64,000 nucleotides of DNA from Bacillota bacterium (GCA_014360195.1 JACIXY010000001.1:312989-376988), one strand, 5' to 3'; shown: positions 1 to 8,621, numbered from the stretch's first letter. Program-made: numbers and translations. The notes: generated by a model from the sequence alone, not told the origin.

Positions 1-434
1 GCGAGATGCGCTACCTTGACAGGGAGCATTTCAGGGTGGTGCTGCTCAATGCGAAGCACCGGATCATAGACGTTGTGACGGTGTCCGTGGGGTGCCTCGA
101 CAGCTCGCTCGTTCACCCGAGGGAGGTGTTCAAGGAGTGCCTCAAGAGAAACTCCGCCTGCGTCATACTGGTGCACAATCACCCGAGCGGCGATCCGACG
201 CCGAGCGGCGACGACATTGCAATAACGCGCAGGCTGGCAAGCTCCGGTCTCATTCTCGGGATAGAAGTGCTTGACCACATAATTGTGGGAGACAACAGGT
301 ACTCAAGCCTTAAGGAACTCGGCCTCATGACACCCGCCACCGCGACTTGCTCGGGGGCATTGTCCTGGCACGAGCCCTGGCCGGGCCCAGCTGCCTGTGC
401 TGCCGGAAGGGAGAATACGAGCTGTGATTCTTGA
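1..434 (+). CDS. radC: RadC-family JAB/MPN protein, 5' end cut by window
   Basis: The reading frame is open from the window edge, so the N-terminal helix-hairpin-helix part is missing and only the C-terminal JAB1/MPN-like domain is seen. The zinc-binding HNHPSGDPTPSGDD signature (DNA about 175-215), the upstream VHPREVFKECL segment and the terminal LDHIIVGD...YSSLKELGL strip are all diagnostic of RadC. A tail of about 30 residues after the usual end is Ala/Gly/Cys-rich and probably not conserved. RadC was once linked to DNA repair, but its cellular role is unsettled. The position directly before mreB is the usual one in Firmicutes. The gene overlaps the start of mreB by about 11 nt. Confidence 0.9.
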   Translation, partial: EMRYLDREHFRVVLLNAKHRIIDVVTVSVGCLDSSLVHPREVFKECLKRNSACVILVHNHPSGDPTPSGDDIAITRRLASSGLILGIEVLDHIIVGDNRYSSLKELGLMTPATATCSGALSWHEPWPGPAACAAGRENTSCDS

Positions 435-1473
435 CCCTATCCTCGCCTTCTTTTCCAAGGATCTCGCCATTGATCTTGGGACCGCCAACTCCCTGGTTTA
501 CGTGAAGGGCAAAGGGGTCGTCATCCAGGAGCCGTCCGTGGTGGCGATCCGCAAAGACACAGGCGCCATTCTCGAGGTTGGGTCCGCCGCCAACCGCATG
601 GTGGGCAGAACCCCTGGGAACATAGTGGTCGTGCGCCCGCTCAAAGACGGCGTCATAGCTGACTTCGACGTGACCGAGATGATGCTCCGCCATTTCATCG
701 TCCGGGCGCACAGGGGGCGTGCAGTCGTTCGGCCGAGAGTTATCATAGGAGTGCCGTCAGGTGTGACCGAAGTAGAGAGGCGGGCCGTGATCGATGCGGC
801 GCTCCAGGCAGGGGCTCGTGAGGCGCACCTCATCGAGGAGCCTCTCGCGGCTGCCATCGGCGCCGGTCTTCCCGTCTTTGAGCCTTCGGGCAACATGGTG
901 GTGGATATCGGCGGAGGCACCACGGAGATAGCCGTGATATCCCTTGGGGGAATCGTGGCCTCAAGGTCCATTCGCATCGCAGGGGATGAGATGGACGAGG
1001 CCATAGTGCAACATGTCAAGAAGGTCTACAATCTTGTAATCGGGACCAGGACAGCCGAAGAGATCAAGAAGCAGATCGGGTCGGCATGCCCCCGGCACCC
1101 AGAGGCTACCATGGAGGTAAAGGGCAGGGATATGGTATCTGGCCTGCCGAAGACCGTGCGTATCTCCGCAGGCGAGGTCGAGGAGGCGCTCCGGGAGCCC
1201 ATCGGGGCCATCGTCGAGGCTGTGAAGATGACTTTAGAGAGAACGCCGCCCGAGCTTTCCGCGGACATCATCGACAAGGGGATCGTTGCTTCAGGCGGTG
1301 GCTCTCTTCTAGAGGGCATCGAACAGGTGCTTGCGGATTCCACGGGTATGCCGGTGCACCGCGCCGACGAGCCTCTCACGTGCGTCGTGAGGGGCGCGGG
1401 CAAGGCCCTCGAGGAAATGGATCGCTACCGGCGGATGCTTACGAGCTCATCGCGGATCGGACAGAGAAGCTGA
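424..1473 (+). CDS. mreB: Rod shape-determining protein MreB (actin homologue)
   Basis: MreB is a membrane-associated actin-fold ATPase whose filaments position the elongation machinery of the side wall. Seen here: phosphate-1 motif IDLGTANSLVYV near residue 16, the adenosine/phosphate-2 motif VVDIGGGTTEIAV, and the C-terminal ASGGGSLLEG motif. The protein is about 349 residues, normal for MreB. I chose the GTG at 424 because a GGAAGGGAG ribosome-binding site lies about ten bases upstream and the N-terminus then matches family length. A GTG at 397 is in frame but has no ribosome-binding site. It leads an operon with mreC and mreD. Confidence 0.96.
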   Translation: MILDPILAFFSKDLAIDLGTANSLVYVKGKGVVIQEPSVVAIRKDTGAILEVGSAANRMVGRTPGNIVVVRPLKDGVIADFDVTEMMLRHFIVRAHRGRAVVRPRVIIGVPSGVTEVERRAVIDAALQAGAREAHLIEEPLAAAIGAGLPVFEPSGNMVVDIGGGTTEIAVISLGGIVASRSIRIAGDEMDEAIVQHVKKVYNLVIGTRTAEEIKKQIGSACPRHPEATMEVKGRDMVSGLPKTVRISAGEVEEALREPIGAIVEAVKMTLERTPPELSADIIDKGIVASGGGSLLEGIEQVLADSTGMPVHRADEPLTCVVRGAGKALEEMDRYRRMLTSSSRIGQRS

Positions 1474-1475
1474 CT

Positions 1476-2396
1476 ATGGCTGGCAGGGGTGACGCGCCTG
1501 TGCAGCAGGAGCCCAACGGCAAGCGCTACGGAGTTGCAATGGTTGCAATATTGCTGCTGCTTGTGGCGCTCCTTTTCGTGACCTCCGGCGAAAGGGAGTC
1601 GTTATCGCCGCCGGAGAGCGCCGTGCGTGAGGTGCTCGCGCCTTTGGAAAGGGTCTTTTTCCGCGTGGCAAGCGAGATAAGCGGGGCTGTGCACACCGTC
1701 GCGAACCTGCGGCACCTTGTTCGCGAGAATGACCGACTGTACCTTGAGATATCGCGCTTGATGGCGGAGAACGCCCGACTTGAAGAGTACAGGCTCGAGA
1801 ACACACGCCTGCGGAAGCTGCTGGATTTCCAGGCCACCCTCGACTACCCGACGTGCGCCGCGCAGATCGTGGGCAGGGATCCGGGCAACTGGCTCGGGAC
1901 GGTTACCATCAACAAAGGGACGCGCCATGGCGTCAGGAAGAACATGGCTTGCGCGACCATGGAGGGACTCGTGGGCAGGGTGCTGTCAACGACCCCGCGC
2001 ACCGCGACCGTGCTGCTCATCCTCGATCCCAGGAGCGCGGTGGGAGGCATGGTGCAGCGCACAAGGACCCTCGTCCTACTGGAGGGGGATCCCGCGAGAC
2101 CGGGCCTTTGCCTTGTGAAGTCCCTCACCCCGGAGTGCGACGTGCAGGTGGGAGACAGGGTGCTCTCATCGGGGCTGGGTGGCGTCTATCCGAAGGGCCT
2201 GGTCATCGGGGAGATCGTGGAGGTAATGCCGGGAAAGTATGGCGTCGGGAGAGCGGCGTACCTCAAGCCAGCTGTCGACTTCGCCCGGCTTGAAGAAGTT
2301 CTGGTTATTACTCGCAGTCCCGAGCCCGCGGGGGTCCCGGCGGAGGCTCGTGCTCAGACTCCGGGACAGTCGCCGGAGGAGGCGGCACAGCAGTGA
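1476..2396 (+). CDS. mreC: Rod shape-determining protein MreC
   Basis: MreC is a bitopic membrane protein that links cytoplasmic MreB to extracytoplasmic PBP2. The 306-residue product has a short cytoplasmic tail, one membrane segment at about residues 18-36 (AMVAILLLLVALLFV), a predicted coiled coil at roughly 70-115 (NDRLYLEISRLMAENARLEE), then the beta domain with the family strings GNWLGTVTINKG, GLVGRV and VLSSGLGGVYPKGLVIG. The C-terminal 25 residues are Pro/Ala/Glu-rich. The ATG at 1476 lies just after the mreB stop and inside a longer open frame. Its stop overlaps the mreD GTG by four bases. Confidence 0.95.
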   Translation: MAGRGDAPVQQEPNGKRYGVAMVAILLLLVALLFVTSGERESLSPPESAVREVLAPLERVFFRVASEISGAVHTVANLRHLVRENDRLYLEISRLMAENARLEEYRLENTRLRKLLDFQATLDYPTCAAQIVGRDPGNWLGTVTINKGTRHGVRKNMACATMEGLVGRVLSTTPRTATVLLILDPRSAVGGMVQRTRTLVLLEGDPARPGLCLVKSLTPECDVQVGDRVLSSGLGGVYPKGLVIGEIVEVMPGKYGVGRAAYLKPAVDFARLEEVLVITRSPEPAGVPAEARAQTPGQSPEEAAQQ

Positions 2397-2902
2397 AGCA
2401 TCTTCTCTTGCTCTGCGCTGGCACGCTCCTTGTTGTGCTCGAGACAACCGTGGCCCCGTTCGTGGCGATCCGGGGTGTGAAGCCGGATCTGGTGTTAGTC
2501 CTGGTGGTGCTTGTGGGAATGCTTTCCGGGTGGAAAGACGCGGCACTCGTCGGCCTTTTCACGGGCTTCATCGAAGATGCGTGTTCGGGGCAGTTCCTGG
2601 GGCTTTTCATGCTCACCCGCACGGTCGTGGGCATCGGGGCGGGCCTCTCATACGCGAGAGTGTTCCAGGACCGCGTCATCGTGCCGATTGCCCTGGTCTT
2701 CCTCGGTGGGGTCGTCGGAGGAGGGCTGCACAGCTTCCTGTTGTCGTCCTTCGGGGTACCTCTGCCACTTTCCTTGGCGACCTTTCGGGTGGTCCTGGTG
2801 CAGGCGCTGTACTCGGCGGTGCTTGCACCGATCCTTCTCAAGGGGGTCACCCGGCTAGACCTGTACGTGAGGCGGGCGTCCGAGCGCCGCCAGGCCCTCT
2901 AA
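2393..2902 (+). CDS. mreD: Rod shape-determining protein MreD
   Basis: MreD is a small polytopic membrane protein of the elongasome. The product has 169 residues, nearly all hydrophobic, with about five membrane segments, e.g. LLLLCAGTLLVVLETTVAPF at the start. The motif GVKPDLVLVLVVLVGMLSGWKDAALVGLFTGFIEDACSG is the conserved P-D-x-x-G...G..GL.eD pattern of MreD. It starts at a GTG whose last two bases form the mreC stop (GTGA overlap), so it is probably translationally coupled. Its own TAA stop (2900-2902) lies inside the left end of repeat element copy 1. Confidence 0.93.
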   Translation: MKHLLLLCAGTLLVVLETTVAPFVAIRGVKPDLVLVLVVLVGMLSGWKDAALVGLFTGFIEDACSGQFLGLFMLTRTVVGIGAGLSYARVFQDRVIVPIALVFLGGVVGGGLHSFLLSSFGVPLPLSLATFRVVLVQALYSAVLAPILLKGVTRLDLYVRRASERRQAL

Positions 2903-3024
2903 GTTAGGGTGCGTTAATTCTTGTCCGTCTTCCAGTAGTCGCCGGGTTGCCAGTGACCCAAGGAGAGAGTGCAACACCGGCAACCCCTCCCAAGAGTCGG
3001 GAGCATTTCTGCACTCTCACTTAG
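2899..3024. repeat. MITE-like intergenic element, copy 1 (short core)
   Basis: This 126-bp element has inverted ends CTAAGTTAGGGTGCG and TGCACTCTCACTTAG. The left arm is type B (GTTAATTCTTGTCCG), the central palindrome GGTTGCC(A/G)GTG ... CACCGGCAACC encloses a 19-nt core, and the right arm is type A (CCTCCCAAGAGTCGGGAGCATTTCTGCA). It sits between mreD and the PBP2 gene, and the mreD stop codon is part of its left end. Confidence 0.9.
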
Positions 3025-3072
3025 GCGCGGAGGCTTGCGCAAGAACGGCGGGAAGCGACCAGGGGGGAGATC

Positions 3073-5118
3073 ATGCCCGAATCCCCAGCGCAGAACAGGC
3101 TGAAACACCTTAGTTTCGTGGTCCTCGCGGTGCTCGTGGTTCTTGCTTCGCGTCTCTGGCACCTCCAGATCATGCGGGGCGACGTGTACGAGGCGTTGTC
3201 GCGGGGCAACAGGGTGCGCGTGATCCCGGTCCCGGCACCGAGAGGAAAGATACTCGACCGCCATGGCGTGCCCCTCGCAACCAGCCGCATGGCGTTTTCC
3301 GTGTCCATTGTGCCTCAAGACGTGCCTGACATGGAGGCAACGGTCGCGCGCCTTGCTTCCATCCTCGGCATATCCCCGGCGAACATCAGAGAAAAGCTCG
3401 CCGCCCCGAGGCGGCCTTTCGAGCCTGTGAGGCTCAAAACAGACGTGGACCCCGCCGTGGTGACGGCAATAGGCGAGCAGCGCACCGACCTTCCAGGGGT
3501 GGTCATCGAAGAGATCCCGGTGCGTAGCTACGTCTATGGTGACTTCGCAAGCCATCTCATCGGTTTCATAAGAGAGATCGATTCATCCGAGCTGAAGTTG
3601 TATAGAGACAAGGGCTACCGATCTGGCGACCTCATAGGCAAGGTGGGGGTCGAGAGGACCTTCGAGGAATACCTCCGCGGTGTCGATGGCGGGGAGCAGG
3701 TGGAAGTCAACAGCCTCTCTCAGCCCATCAAGGTGCTGGGAAGCCTTGCGCCCATCCCCGGAAACGACGTGGTGCTCACCATCGACCAGAAGGTCCAGGC
3801 CGCAGCCGAGCGCGCCCTCTCGGAGCAGTTGCAGGAGCTTTCCAAATCGCCGAAGACCAGGGGTGCAAAGGCCGGGGCGGTCATCGCCATGGACCCGAGA
3901 ACCGGCGAGATACTTGCCATGACCAGCAAGCCTTCGTACGACCCCAACATGTTTGTCGGCGAGGTATCCGCCGAAGAGCTCAACTTTCTTTCATCAACGC
4001 CGAGCCCGCAACCGAACCGGGTGACCAGCCACACCTATCCTCCAGGGTCGGCGTTCAAGGTCGTAACCGCGCTTGCGGCGCTCGAACGTCACAAGGTCAC
4101 GATGGACGACAGGTTCGTATGCACCGGCCGCGACCCCCAGTCGGGGAAGATGTGCTGGACCGTCGAGCGCGGTAGGGGCCATGGCAAGCAGGACCTGGTC
4201 GCAGGGATCGCAAACTCGTGCAACATCGTGTTCTACGAACTGGGGCGGCGAGTCGGCATCGACGATCTGGCGATGTACGCCAGGATGTTCGGCTTCGGGC
4301 GACCCACCGGGATTCAGCTCTTTCCAGGTGACGCATCAGGCCTTGTGCCTGACCGCGCCTGGAAACGGCTGAACTTCAAGGGTTACGATCAGATATGGTA
4401 CCCAACGGAAACGCTCGATGTTGCCATCGGACAGGGGGCCCTCCTCGTCACACCGCTCCAAGTCGCGAACGCGTACGCGACCATCGCCGCCGGCGGGATC
4501 ATGCACGTGCCGATGGTCGCCCGGGCCGTGCTCACGCCCGACGGAAAGGTCATCCGCGAATTCGCGCCGAAAGTGGCCGGGAGCGTCAATGTATCCCGGG
4601 AGTCTTTTGACATCCTCAAGCAAGGACTTGCAAAGGTCGTCTCGGAGGGCACCGCCGCCGGGGCTTTCAAGGGGTTCCCGGTTCCGGCGGCAGGCAAGAC
4701 GGGCACCGCGCAGAACCCCAGGGGCGACAGCCACGGGTGGTTCGCGGGGTTCGCGCCTCTGGACGGCCCGGAGATAGTCGTCGTGGTCCTGGTGGAACAC
4801 GGGACCAGCGGGTCGCTGGCCGCAGCGCCTGTCGCGAGAAAGGTGATGGAGGCATATTTCGGGCTCGACCAGAAACAGCCTGAAGCGCCAGGCTCCGGCA
4901 CGGCTCCCGGACCGGCCGGGGACTCCCGGGACCAGGTCGTGCGTCCCGCCGATGAGACGGGCGGCACGATTCCAACACCTGGGACAAACCAGGAGGCGAA
5001 AGCCCCGGGTGAGGTGCCCGGTGAGTTGCCCGATGAGGTGCCCGACGGCTCGGCCGCCTCGCACCAGGGGCCCGGAGGCATCCCTTCACCTGAGGTTGGG
5101 CGGTTACCGGCCCCGTGA
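3073..5118 (+). CDS. mrdA: Penicillin-binding protein 2, peptidoglycan transpeptidase
   Basis: This class B PBP cross-links side-wall peptidoglycan with RodA. It is 681 residues: an N-terminal membrane anchor at about 13-27, the PBP dimerisation domain (RGKILDRHGVPLATSR near 57), then the transpeptidase domain. All three active-site motifs are present: SAFK with nucleophile Ser at about 326, SCN at about 382 and KTGTA at about 542. After the catalytic domain there is a tail of about 85 residues rich in Pro, Gly and Glu, probably disordered. ATG 3073 follows GGGGGAG with good spacing. The gene lies between mreD and minC, separated from both by repeat elements. Confidence 0.96.
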   Translation: MPESPAQNRLKHLSFVVLAVLVVLASRLWHLQIMRGDVYEALSRGNRVRVIPVPAPRGKILDRHGVPLATSRMAFSVSIVPQDVPDMEATVARLASILGISPANIREKLAAPRRPFEPVRLKTDVDPAVVTAIGEQRTDLPGVVIEEIPVRSYVYGDFASHLIGFIREIDSSELKLYRDKGYRSGDLIGKVGVERTFEEYLRGVDGGEQVEVNSLSQPIKVLGSLAPIPGNDVVLTIDQKVQAAAERALSEQLQELSKSPKTRGAKAGAVIAMDPRTGEILAMTSKPSYDPNMFVGEVSAEELNFLSSTPSPQPNRVTSHTYPPGSAFKVVTALAALERHKVTMDDRFVCTGRDPQSGKMCWTVERGRGHGKQDLVAGIANSCNIVFYELGRRVGIDDLAMYARMFGFGRPTGIQLFPGDASGLVPDRAWKRLNFKGYDQIWYPTETLDVAIGQGALLVTPLQVANAYATIAAGGIMHVPMVARAVLTPDGKVIREFAPKVAGSVNVSRESFDILKQGLAKVVSEGTAAGAFKGFPVPAAGKTGTAQNPRGDSHGWFAGFAPLDGPEIVVVVLVEHGTSGSLAAAPVARKVMEAYFGLDQKQPEAPGSGTAPGPAGDSRDQVVRPADETGGTIPTPGTNQEAKAPGEVPGELPDEVPDGSAASHQGPGGIPSPEVGRLPAP

Positions 5119-5186
5119 CGCGGCTTCCGGATGAACGTGCTGCCGGGTTGCGTCCGCCGCATGTTTTCCGTGGCGACGGGCAGGAA

Positions 5187-5214
5187 TTGCGTTTTCCTCT
5201 GGTGAAAGTATTGT
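5187..5214 (+). promoter_or_regulatory. Possible vegetative promoter for the min operon
   Basis: TTGCGT at 5187-5192 and TATTGT at 5209-5214 are separated by 16 bases. Both boxes are imperfect. If used, transcription would start just inside repeat copy 2 and carry it as the 5' leader of minC. Confidence 0.3.
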
Positions 5215-5218
5215 AGCA

Positions 5219-5344
5219 CTAGGTGAGGGTGCAGAAATGCTCCCGACTCTTGGGAGGGGTTGCCGGTGACTCAAAGAGAGAGTGCAACACCGGCAACCCG
5301 GCAACTACTGGAAGAGGGGCGAGAACTAACGCACCCTTACTTAG
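5219..5344. repeat. MITE-like intergenic element, copy 2 (short core, core inverted)
   Basis: This 126-bp copy has ends CTAGGTGAGGGTGCA and CGCACCCTTACTTAG. The left arm is type A, the right arm type B, with core ACTCAAAGAGAGAGTGCAA. Relative to the arms, the core points the opposite way to copies 1, 4 and 12. It lies between the PBP2 gene and minC. Confidence 0.9.
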
Positions 5345-5390
5345 CCGTACCACCCGAATGGGGCTTTGGAGGAGGCGTGCGCGGCTGCCC

Positions 5391-6167
5391 ATGAAGACAG
5401 AGGATGTCATATTCAAGGGAACGAAACGGGGCCTGTGCATCATCCTGCCCCACGACGAGGACTTCACAAGGCTCAAGGGGAAACTGGCGGATAAACTGGA
5501 GAAGACTTCGGGTTTCTTCGCTGGGGCGACCCGCGCCGTGCTGGATATCGGCGAGCTTGCTCTCTCCGAAGAGGATGTGGGTGAGCTGGTGAGTATAGTC
5601 GAATCGTTCGGCATGTCGGTCTCGCGGGTCGCCGGCGGAATCGGCCTGGCAACGGTGGCGGAGCCGCCGGCGGCGCGCTCTGCGCCGCCAGTGCCATCCA
5701 GGTCGGTGCCGCCTCACCAGCACCCGCAGGAACAGGAGCGGTCCTGCGGTCATGGTCGCGCAGGTGAGGCGGAGATTTCAGCCTGCGCGCGTAGCGAGAC
5801 CCTCCTCGTCCGGAGGACCCTCCGGTCTGGTCAGCGCGCCGCCTTCGCTGGGAACGTCGTGGTGCTCGGCGACGTGAACCCCGGCGCTGAGGTGGTGGCT
5901 GGGGGGGATATCGTGGTTGTGGGTGCCTTGCGTGGGGTCGCCCACGCCGGGACGCCCGACAACAGGAGTGCCATAGTGGTTGCGCTCAGGTTCATGCCCA
6001 CCCAGCTCCGGATCGCTGATGCCATCGCAAGGCCTCCGGACGGCGAGAGCAAGGCCCCGCGGACCCCGGAGATGGCGCGAATCAAGGACGACCAGATAGT
6101 GATCGAGGCCTACTCTGCGAGAAAGGCCGAGCTGGAGGAGGAGCCTGCATGGAAGGAAGGGTTATAG
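5391..6167 (+). CDS. minC: Septum site-determining protein MinC
   Basis: MinC inhibits FtsZ assembly away from midcell when recruited to the membrane by MinD. The 258-residue product has the N-terminal FtsZ-binding domain (MKTEDVIFKGTKRGLCIIL...), a Pro/His/Gln-rich linker at about 90-125, and the C-terminal beta-helix domain with RRTLRSGQ, GNVVVLGDVNPGAEVVAGGDIVVVGALRGVAHAG. ATG 5391 starts exactly at the family N-terminus. An in-frame ATG at 5358 would add 11 residues. Its end overlaps minD by 19 nt. Confidence 0.93.
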   Translation: MKTEDVIFKGTKRGLCIILPHDEDFTRLKGKLADKLEKTSGFFAGATRAVLDIGELALSEEDVGELVSIVESFGMSVSRVAGGIGLATVAEPPAARSAPPVPSRSVPPHQHPQEQERSCGHGRAGEAEISACARSETLLVRRTLRSGQRAAFAGNVVVLGDVNPGAEVVAGGDIVVVGALRGVAHAGTPDNRSAIVVALRFMPTQLRIADAIARPPDGESKAPRTPEMARIKDDQIVIEAYSARKAELEEEPAWKEGL

Positions 6168-6946
6168 TGGTCACCTCGGGCAAAGGAGGCGTGGGCAAGA
6201 CCACCGCGGTCGCAAACATCGGGTGCGGCCTCGCCTCTCGGGGTAAGAAGGTGGCCCTGGTCGACGCTGACATCGGACTACGTAATCTCGACATCGTGCT
6301 CGGCCTGGAGAACAGGATCGTGTATGACATCGTCCACGTGATCGAGGGCAAATGCCGGCTGCGGCAGGCCCTCATAAGGGACAAGCGGTTGCAGACGCTA
6401 TTCCTGATGCCTGCGGCCCAGTCCAGAGACAAGGAAGCCGTGCAGCCGGAGCAGATGAAACAGCTCACCAGGACCCTCGCTCAGGAATTCGACTATGTCG
6501 TCATAGACTGCCCTGCCGGCATAGAAAGAGGGTTCAAGAACGCCATCGCCGGCGCGGATGAGGCTGTCATCGTGACTACGCCGGAGGTGTCTGCGGTGCG
6601 CGATGCCGACCGGATCGTCGGCCTCCTCGAGGCACAGGGTGTGAGCGGGCCCAAGCTTGTGATCAACAGACTCCGGCCGGAAATGGTGAAGCGCGGTGAC
6701 ATGCTCAACGTCGACGACGTGATAGACATCCTTGCCATTGACCTCCTGGGGGTCGTTCCCGATGACGAGTCCGTGATCACCTCCACCAATAAAGGCGAGC
6801 CTGTGGTGCTCGACGGGGCCTCCAGGGCCGGGGAGGCGTTCAGGCGCATAGCCGCGAGGATCGATGGGGAGGATATCCCGTTCATGTCTCTGGAAGCCGG
6901 GGGCTTCTGGTCCAGGCTCAAGCGGTTTATTGGTGTGGGAAGGTAA
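6149..6946 (+). CDS. minD: Septum site-determining ATPase MinD
   Basis: MinD is a deviant-Walker-A ATPase that binds membrane in its ATP form and carries MinC. The 265-residue product shows SGKGGVGKTT at residues 10-19 with both the signature and P-loop lysines, the switch motif VDADIGLRNLD, DYVVIDCPAGIE, and a C-terminal amphipathic targeting helix (FWSRLKRFIGVG). It begins inside the 3' end of minC and precedes minE, so this is a Min system of the MinCDE type. Confidence 0.97.
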   Translation: MEGRVIVVTSGKGGVGKTTAVANIGCGLASRGKKVALVDADIGLRNLDIVLGLENRIVYDIVHVIEGKCRLRQALIRDKRLQTLFLMPAAQSRDKEAVQPEQMKQLTRTLAQEFDYVVIDCPAGIERGFKNAIAGADEAVIVTTPEVSAVRDADRIVGLLEAQGVSGPKLVINRLRPEMVKRGDMLNVDDVIDILAIDLLGVVPDDESVITSTNKGEPVVLDGASRAGEAFRRIAARIDGEDIPFMSLEAGGFWSRLKRFIGVGR

Positions 6947-6968
6947 CTCTGGGGGGAGGGGACGCGCC

Positions 6969-7277
6969 GTGTTCGACTTCATGTCACGAATCCTGGGCGG
7001 CAAGTCGAGGCCAGGCGGGCCAGGGAGCAAGAGCCTCGCGAAGGAGCGGCTCAAGCTCGCGCTGGCGTGCGACCGCGTCGATGTCTCCCCACAGATGTTC
7101 GAGGGTCTCCGCGTAGACCTTGCGAGGGCTGTCTCCAAGTACGTTGAGATCGACGAGGCAGGCGTGAAGCTCAAGTTCGATTCGTCCGACAGGAGGCTTG
7201 CGCTCGTGGCGAGCGTGCCTGTGATCGGAATGAGACGGGGGAGCGAAGCGGCCCGCCGCAGCAAGGACAGAAGGTGA
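6969..7277 (+). CDS. minE: Cell division topological specificity factor MinE
   Basis: MinE stimulates the MinD ATPase to drive oscillation or gradient formation. The 102-residue protein has an N-terminal membrane-contact segment (VFDFMSRILGG), the conserved AKERLKLALACDRVDVSPQ stretch and the C-terminal topological specificity domain. GTG 6969 follows GGGGGGAGGGGA, a strong ribosome-binding site. An in-frame upstream extension lies inside minD and is discarded. A Gly/Lys-rich insert (GGKSRPGGPGSKS) separates the first helix from the anti-MinCD segment. MinE rather than only DivIVA is common in Clostridia-like Firmicutes. Confidence 0.93.
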   Translation: MFDFMSRILGGKSRPGGPGSKSLAKERLKLALACDRVDVSPQMFEGLRVDLARAVSKYVEIDEAGVKLKFDSSDRRLALVASVPVIGMRRGSEAARRSKDRR

Positions 7278-7287
7278 GGGCACGTCG

Positions 7288-8406
7288 GTGCTCCTTGACA
7301 GGCGTCTTCTACGAAACCTCGACTACTCGCTGGTCTTCGCGGTGCTAGCCCTCTGCCTCGTTGGGTTCGTGATCGTGTTCAGCGCGACGCGCGGCGGTAT
7401 CGGTCCCGGGTCTCCGCAGGACCCGCTATACTTCGTCAAGAGGCAGGTTGCTGCCTTCATCCTCGGGACGCTGGCCTGCGCTGTCATCCTCACCACGGAC
7501 TACAGGCTCGCGGAGAGGGCCCACCAGGTGCTGTACGTCGGCAATGTGGGCATGTTGGCGCTTGTGCTTGTAATGGGGCACAGGATCTCAGGAGCGCAGA
7601 GCTGGTTTAGGCTTGGCCCCGTCGCGCTGCAGCCGTCGGAGCTCGCGAAGGTAGCACTGATCCTGACCCTGGCCCATCATCTTTCTGAGGCTCACGACAT
7701 AACCACTCATCGCGGGCTTGCGCTTGCGTTCCTGCACGCGGCTGTCCCTGCAGGGCTCGTGCTGCTTCAGAACGACCTGGGAACAGCCCTCGTGTTCTGT
7801 GGGATAACGTTTGCCATGCTTTACGTGGCGGGGGCGCGGGGGAAGGATCTCCTTGCTGTGGTTGGTGCCGGGGCACTCGCGTCGCCTGTCGTATTCTTCT
7901 TTCTCCTCAAGGACTACCAGCGGGCACGGCTCTTGGCCTTCCTGAACCCATACGCCGACCCTACGGGTACAGGGTATAACGTCATCCAGTCCACCATCGC
8001 CATCGGATCCGGCAGGTTCTTTGGGAAGGGTCTGTTCCATGGCACGCAGGCGCAACTCAACTTCCTTCCGGCCCACCATACCGACTTCATTTTCTCGGTC
8101 ATCGGAGAGGAGCTCGGTTTCATCGGAGCCGTGGCTGTGCTGACTTTGTACGGCCTGGTTCTGTGGCGCTGCCTGCATGCTGCGGCCTGCGCGAAGGACG
8201 CCTTCGGGCGGCTGGTCGCAACGGGCGTTGCCGCGATGTTGCTCTTTCACGTGCTGGTCAACGTGGGCATGACCATGAGCCTCATGCCCGTTACCGGCAT
8301 CCCTCTGCCGTTCCTGAGCTACGGCGGTAGTTCGCTCATGGCCAACCTCGTCGCCATCGGGTTTGTCCTCGACGTCTACATGAGGCGGCAGAAGATCCTA
8401 TTCTGA
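7288..8406 (+). CDS. rodA: Rod shape-determining SEDS glycosyltransferase RodA
   Basis: RodA is the SEDS-family peptidoglycan polymerase of the elongasome, partner of PBP2. The 372-residue protein is highly hydrophobic with about ten membrane spans. Family motifs visible are GAQSWFRLGPVALQPSELAK, QNDLGTALVF and the C-terminal PLPFLSYGGSS. GTG 7288 begins 11 bases after the minE stop. The MinCDE-RodA order is typical of many Clostridia. Confidence 0.95.
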   Translation: MLLDRRLLRNLDYSLVFAVLALCLVGFVIVFSATRGGIGPGSPQDPLYFVKRQVAAFILGTLACAVILTTDYRLAERAHQVLYVGNVGMLALVLVMGHRISGAQSWFRLGPVALQPSELAKVALILTLAHHLSEAHDITTHRGLALAFLHAAVPAGLVLLQNDLGTALVFCGITFAMLYVAGARGKDLLAVVGAGALASPVVFFFLLKDYQRARLLAFLNPYADPTGTGYNVIQSTIAIGSGRFFGKGLFHGTQAQLNFLPAHHTDFIFSVIGEELGFIGAVAVLTLYGLVLWRCLHAAACAKDAFGRLVATGVAAMLLFHVLVNVGMTMSLMPVTGIPLPFLSYGGSSLMANLVAIGFVLDVYMRRQKILF

Positions 8407-8433
8407 TCACCGCCATTTCCCACCTTTGGCTGT

Positions 8434-8500
8434 CGAGTGAAGGTTCGTTAGTTCCTCCCAGTTTGCCAACATGTCGGGAGCATTTCCGGACTCTCACGTG
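8434..8500. repeat. MITE-like element, copy 3, core-deleted remnant
   Basis: Only the two arms are left: AGTGAAGGTTCGTTAGTTCC...TTTGCCAAC on the left (close to the left arm of copy 6) and TCGGGAGCATTTCCGGACTCTCAC on the right. The GGTTGCCGGTG palindrome and the core are gone, giving about 65 bp. It lies downstream of rodA. Confidence 0.7.
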
Positions 8501-8548
8501 GCGGCCGGCTTCCCCCAGGACTGTGCCGTGCTGGCTGCTGGTCCCTGT

Positions 8549-8577
8549 GCATAGGGGGCGCCGGGTCACAATATACT
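8549..8577 (+). promoter_or_regulatory. Candidate sigma-E-type promoter for spoIVFA-spoIVFB
   Basis: GCATAGG at 8549-8555, a 14-base spacer and AATATACT at 8570-8577 resemble the mother-cell sigma-E consensus (KHATATT, 13-14 bases, CATACAHT) with 5/7 and 7/8 matches. In B. subtilis the spoIVF operon is sigma-E dependent, which fits. It is inferred by eye only. Confidence 0.4.
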
Positions 8578-8621
8578 CTTAACGTGGCGGGATGGGGCTT
8601 TTCCATGAGAGGGGGAGCGCG

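Noticed and set aside
5223-5390. Long N-terminal extension of minC
   Set aside because: It is translation of repeat copy 2. MinC homology begins exactly at ATG 5391.
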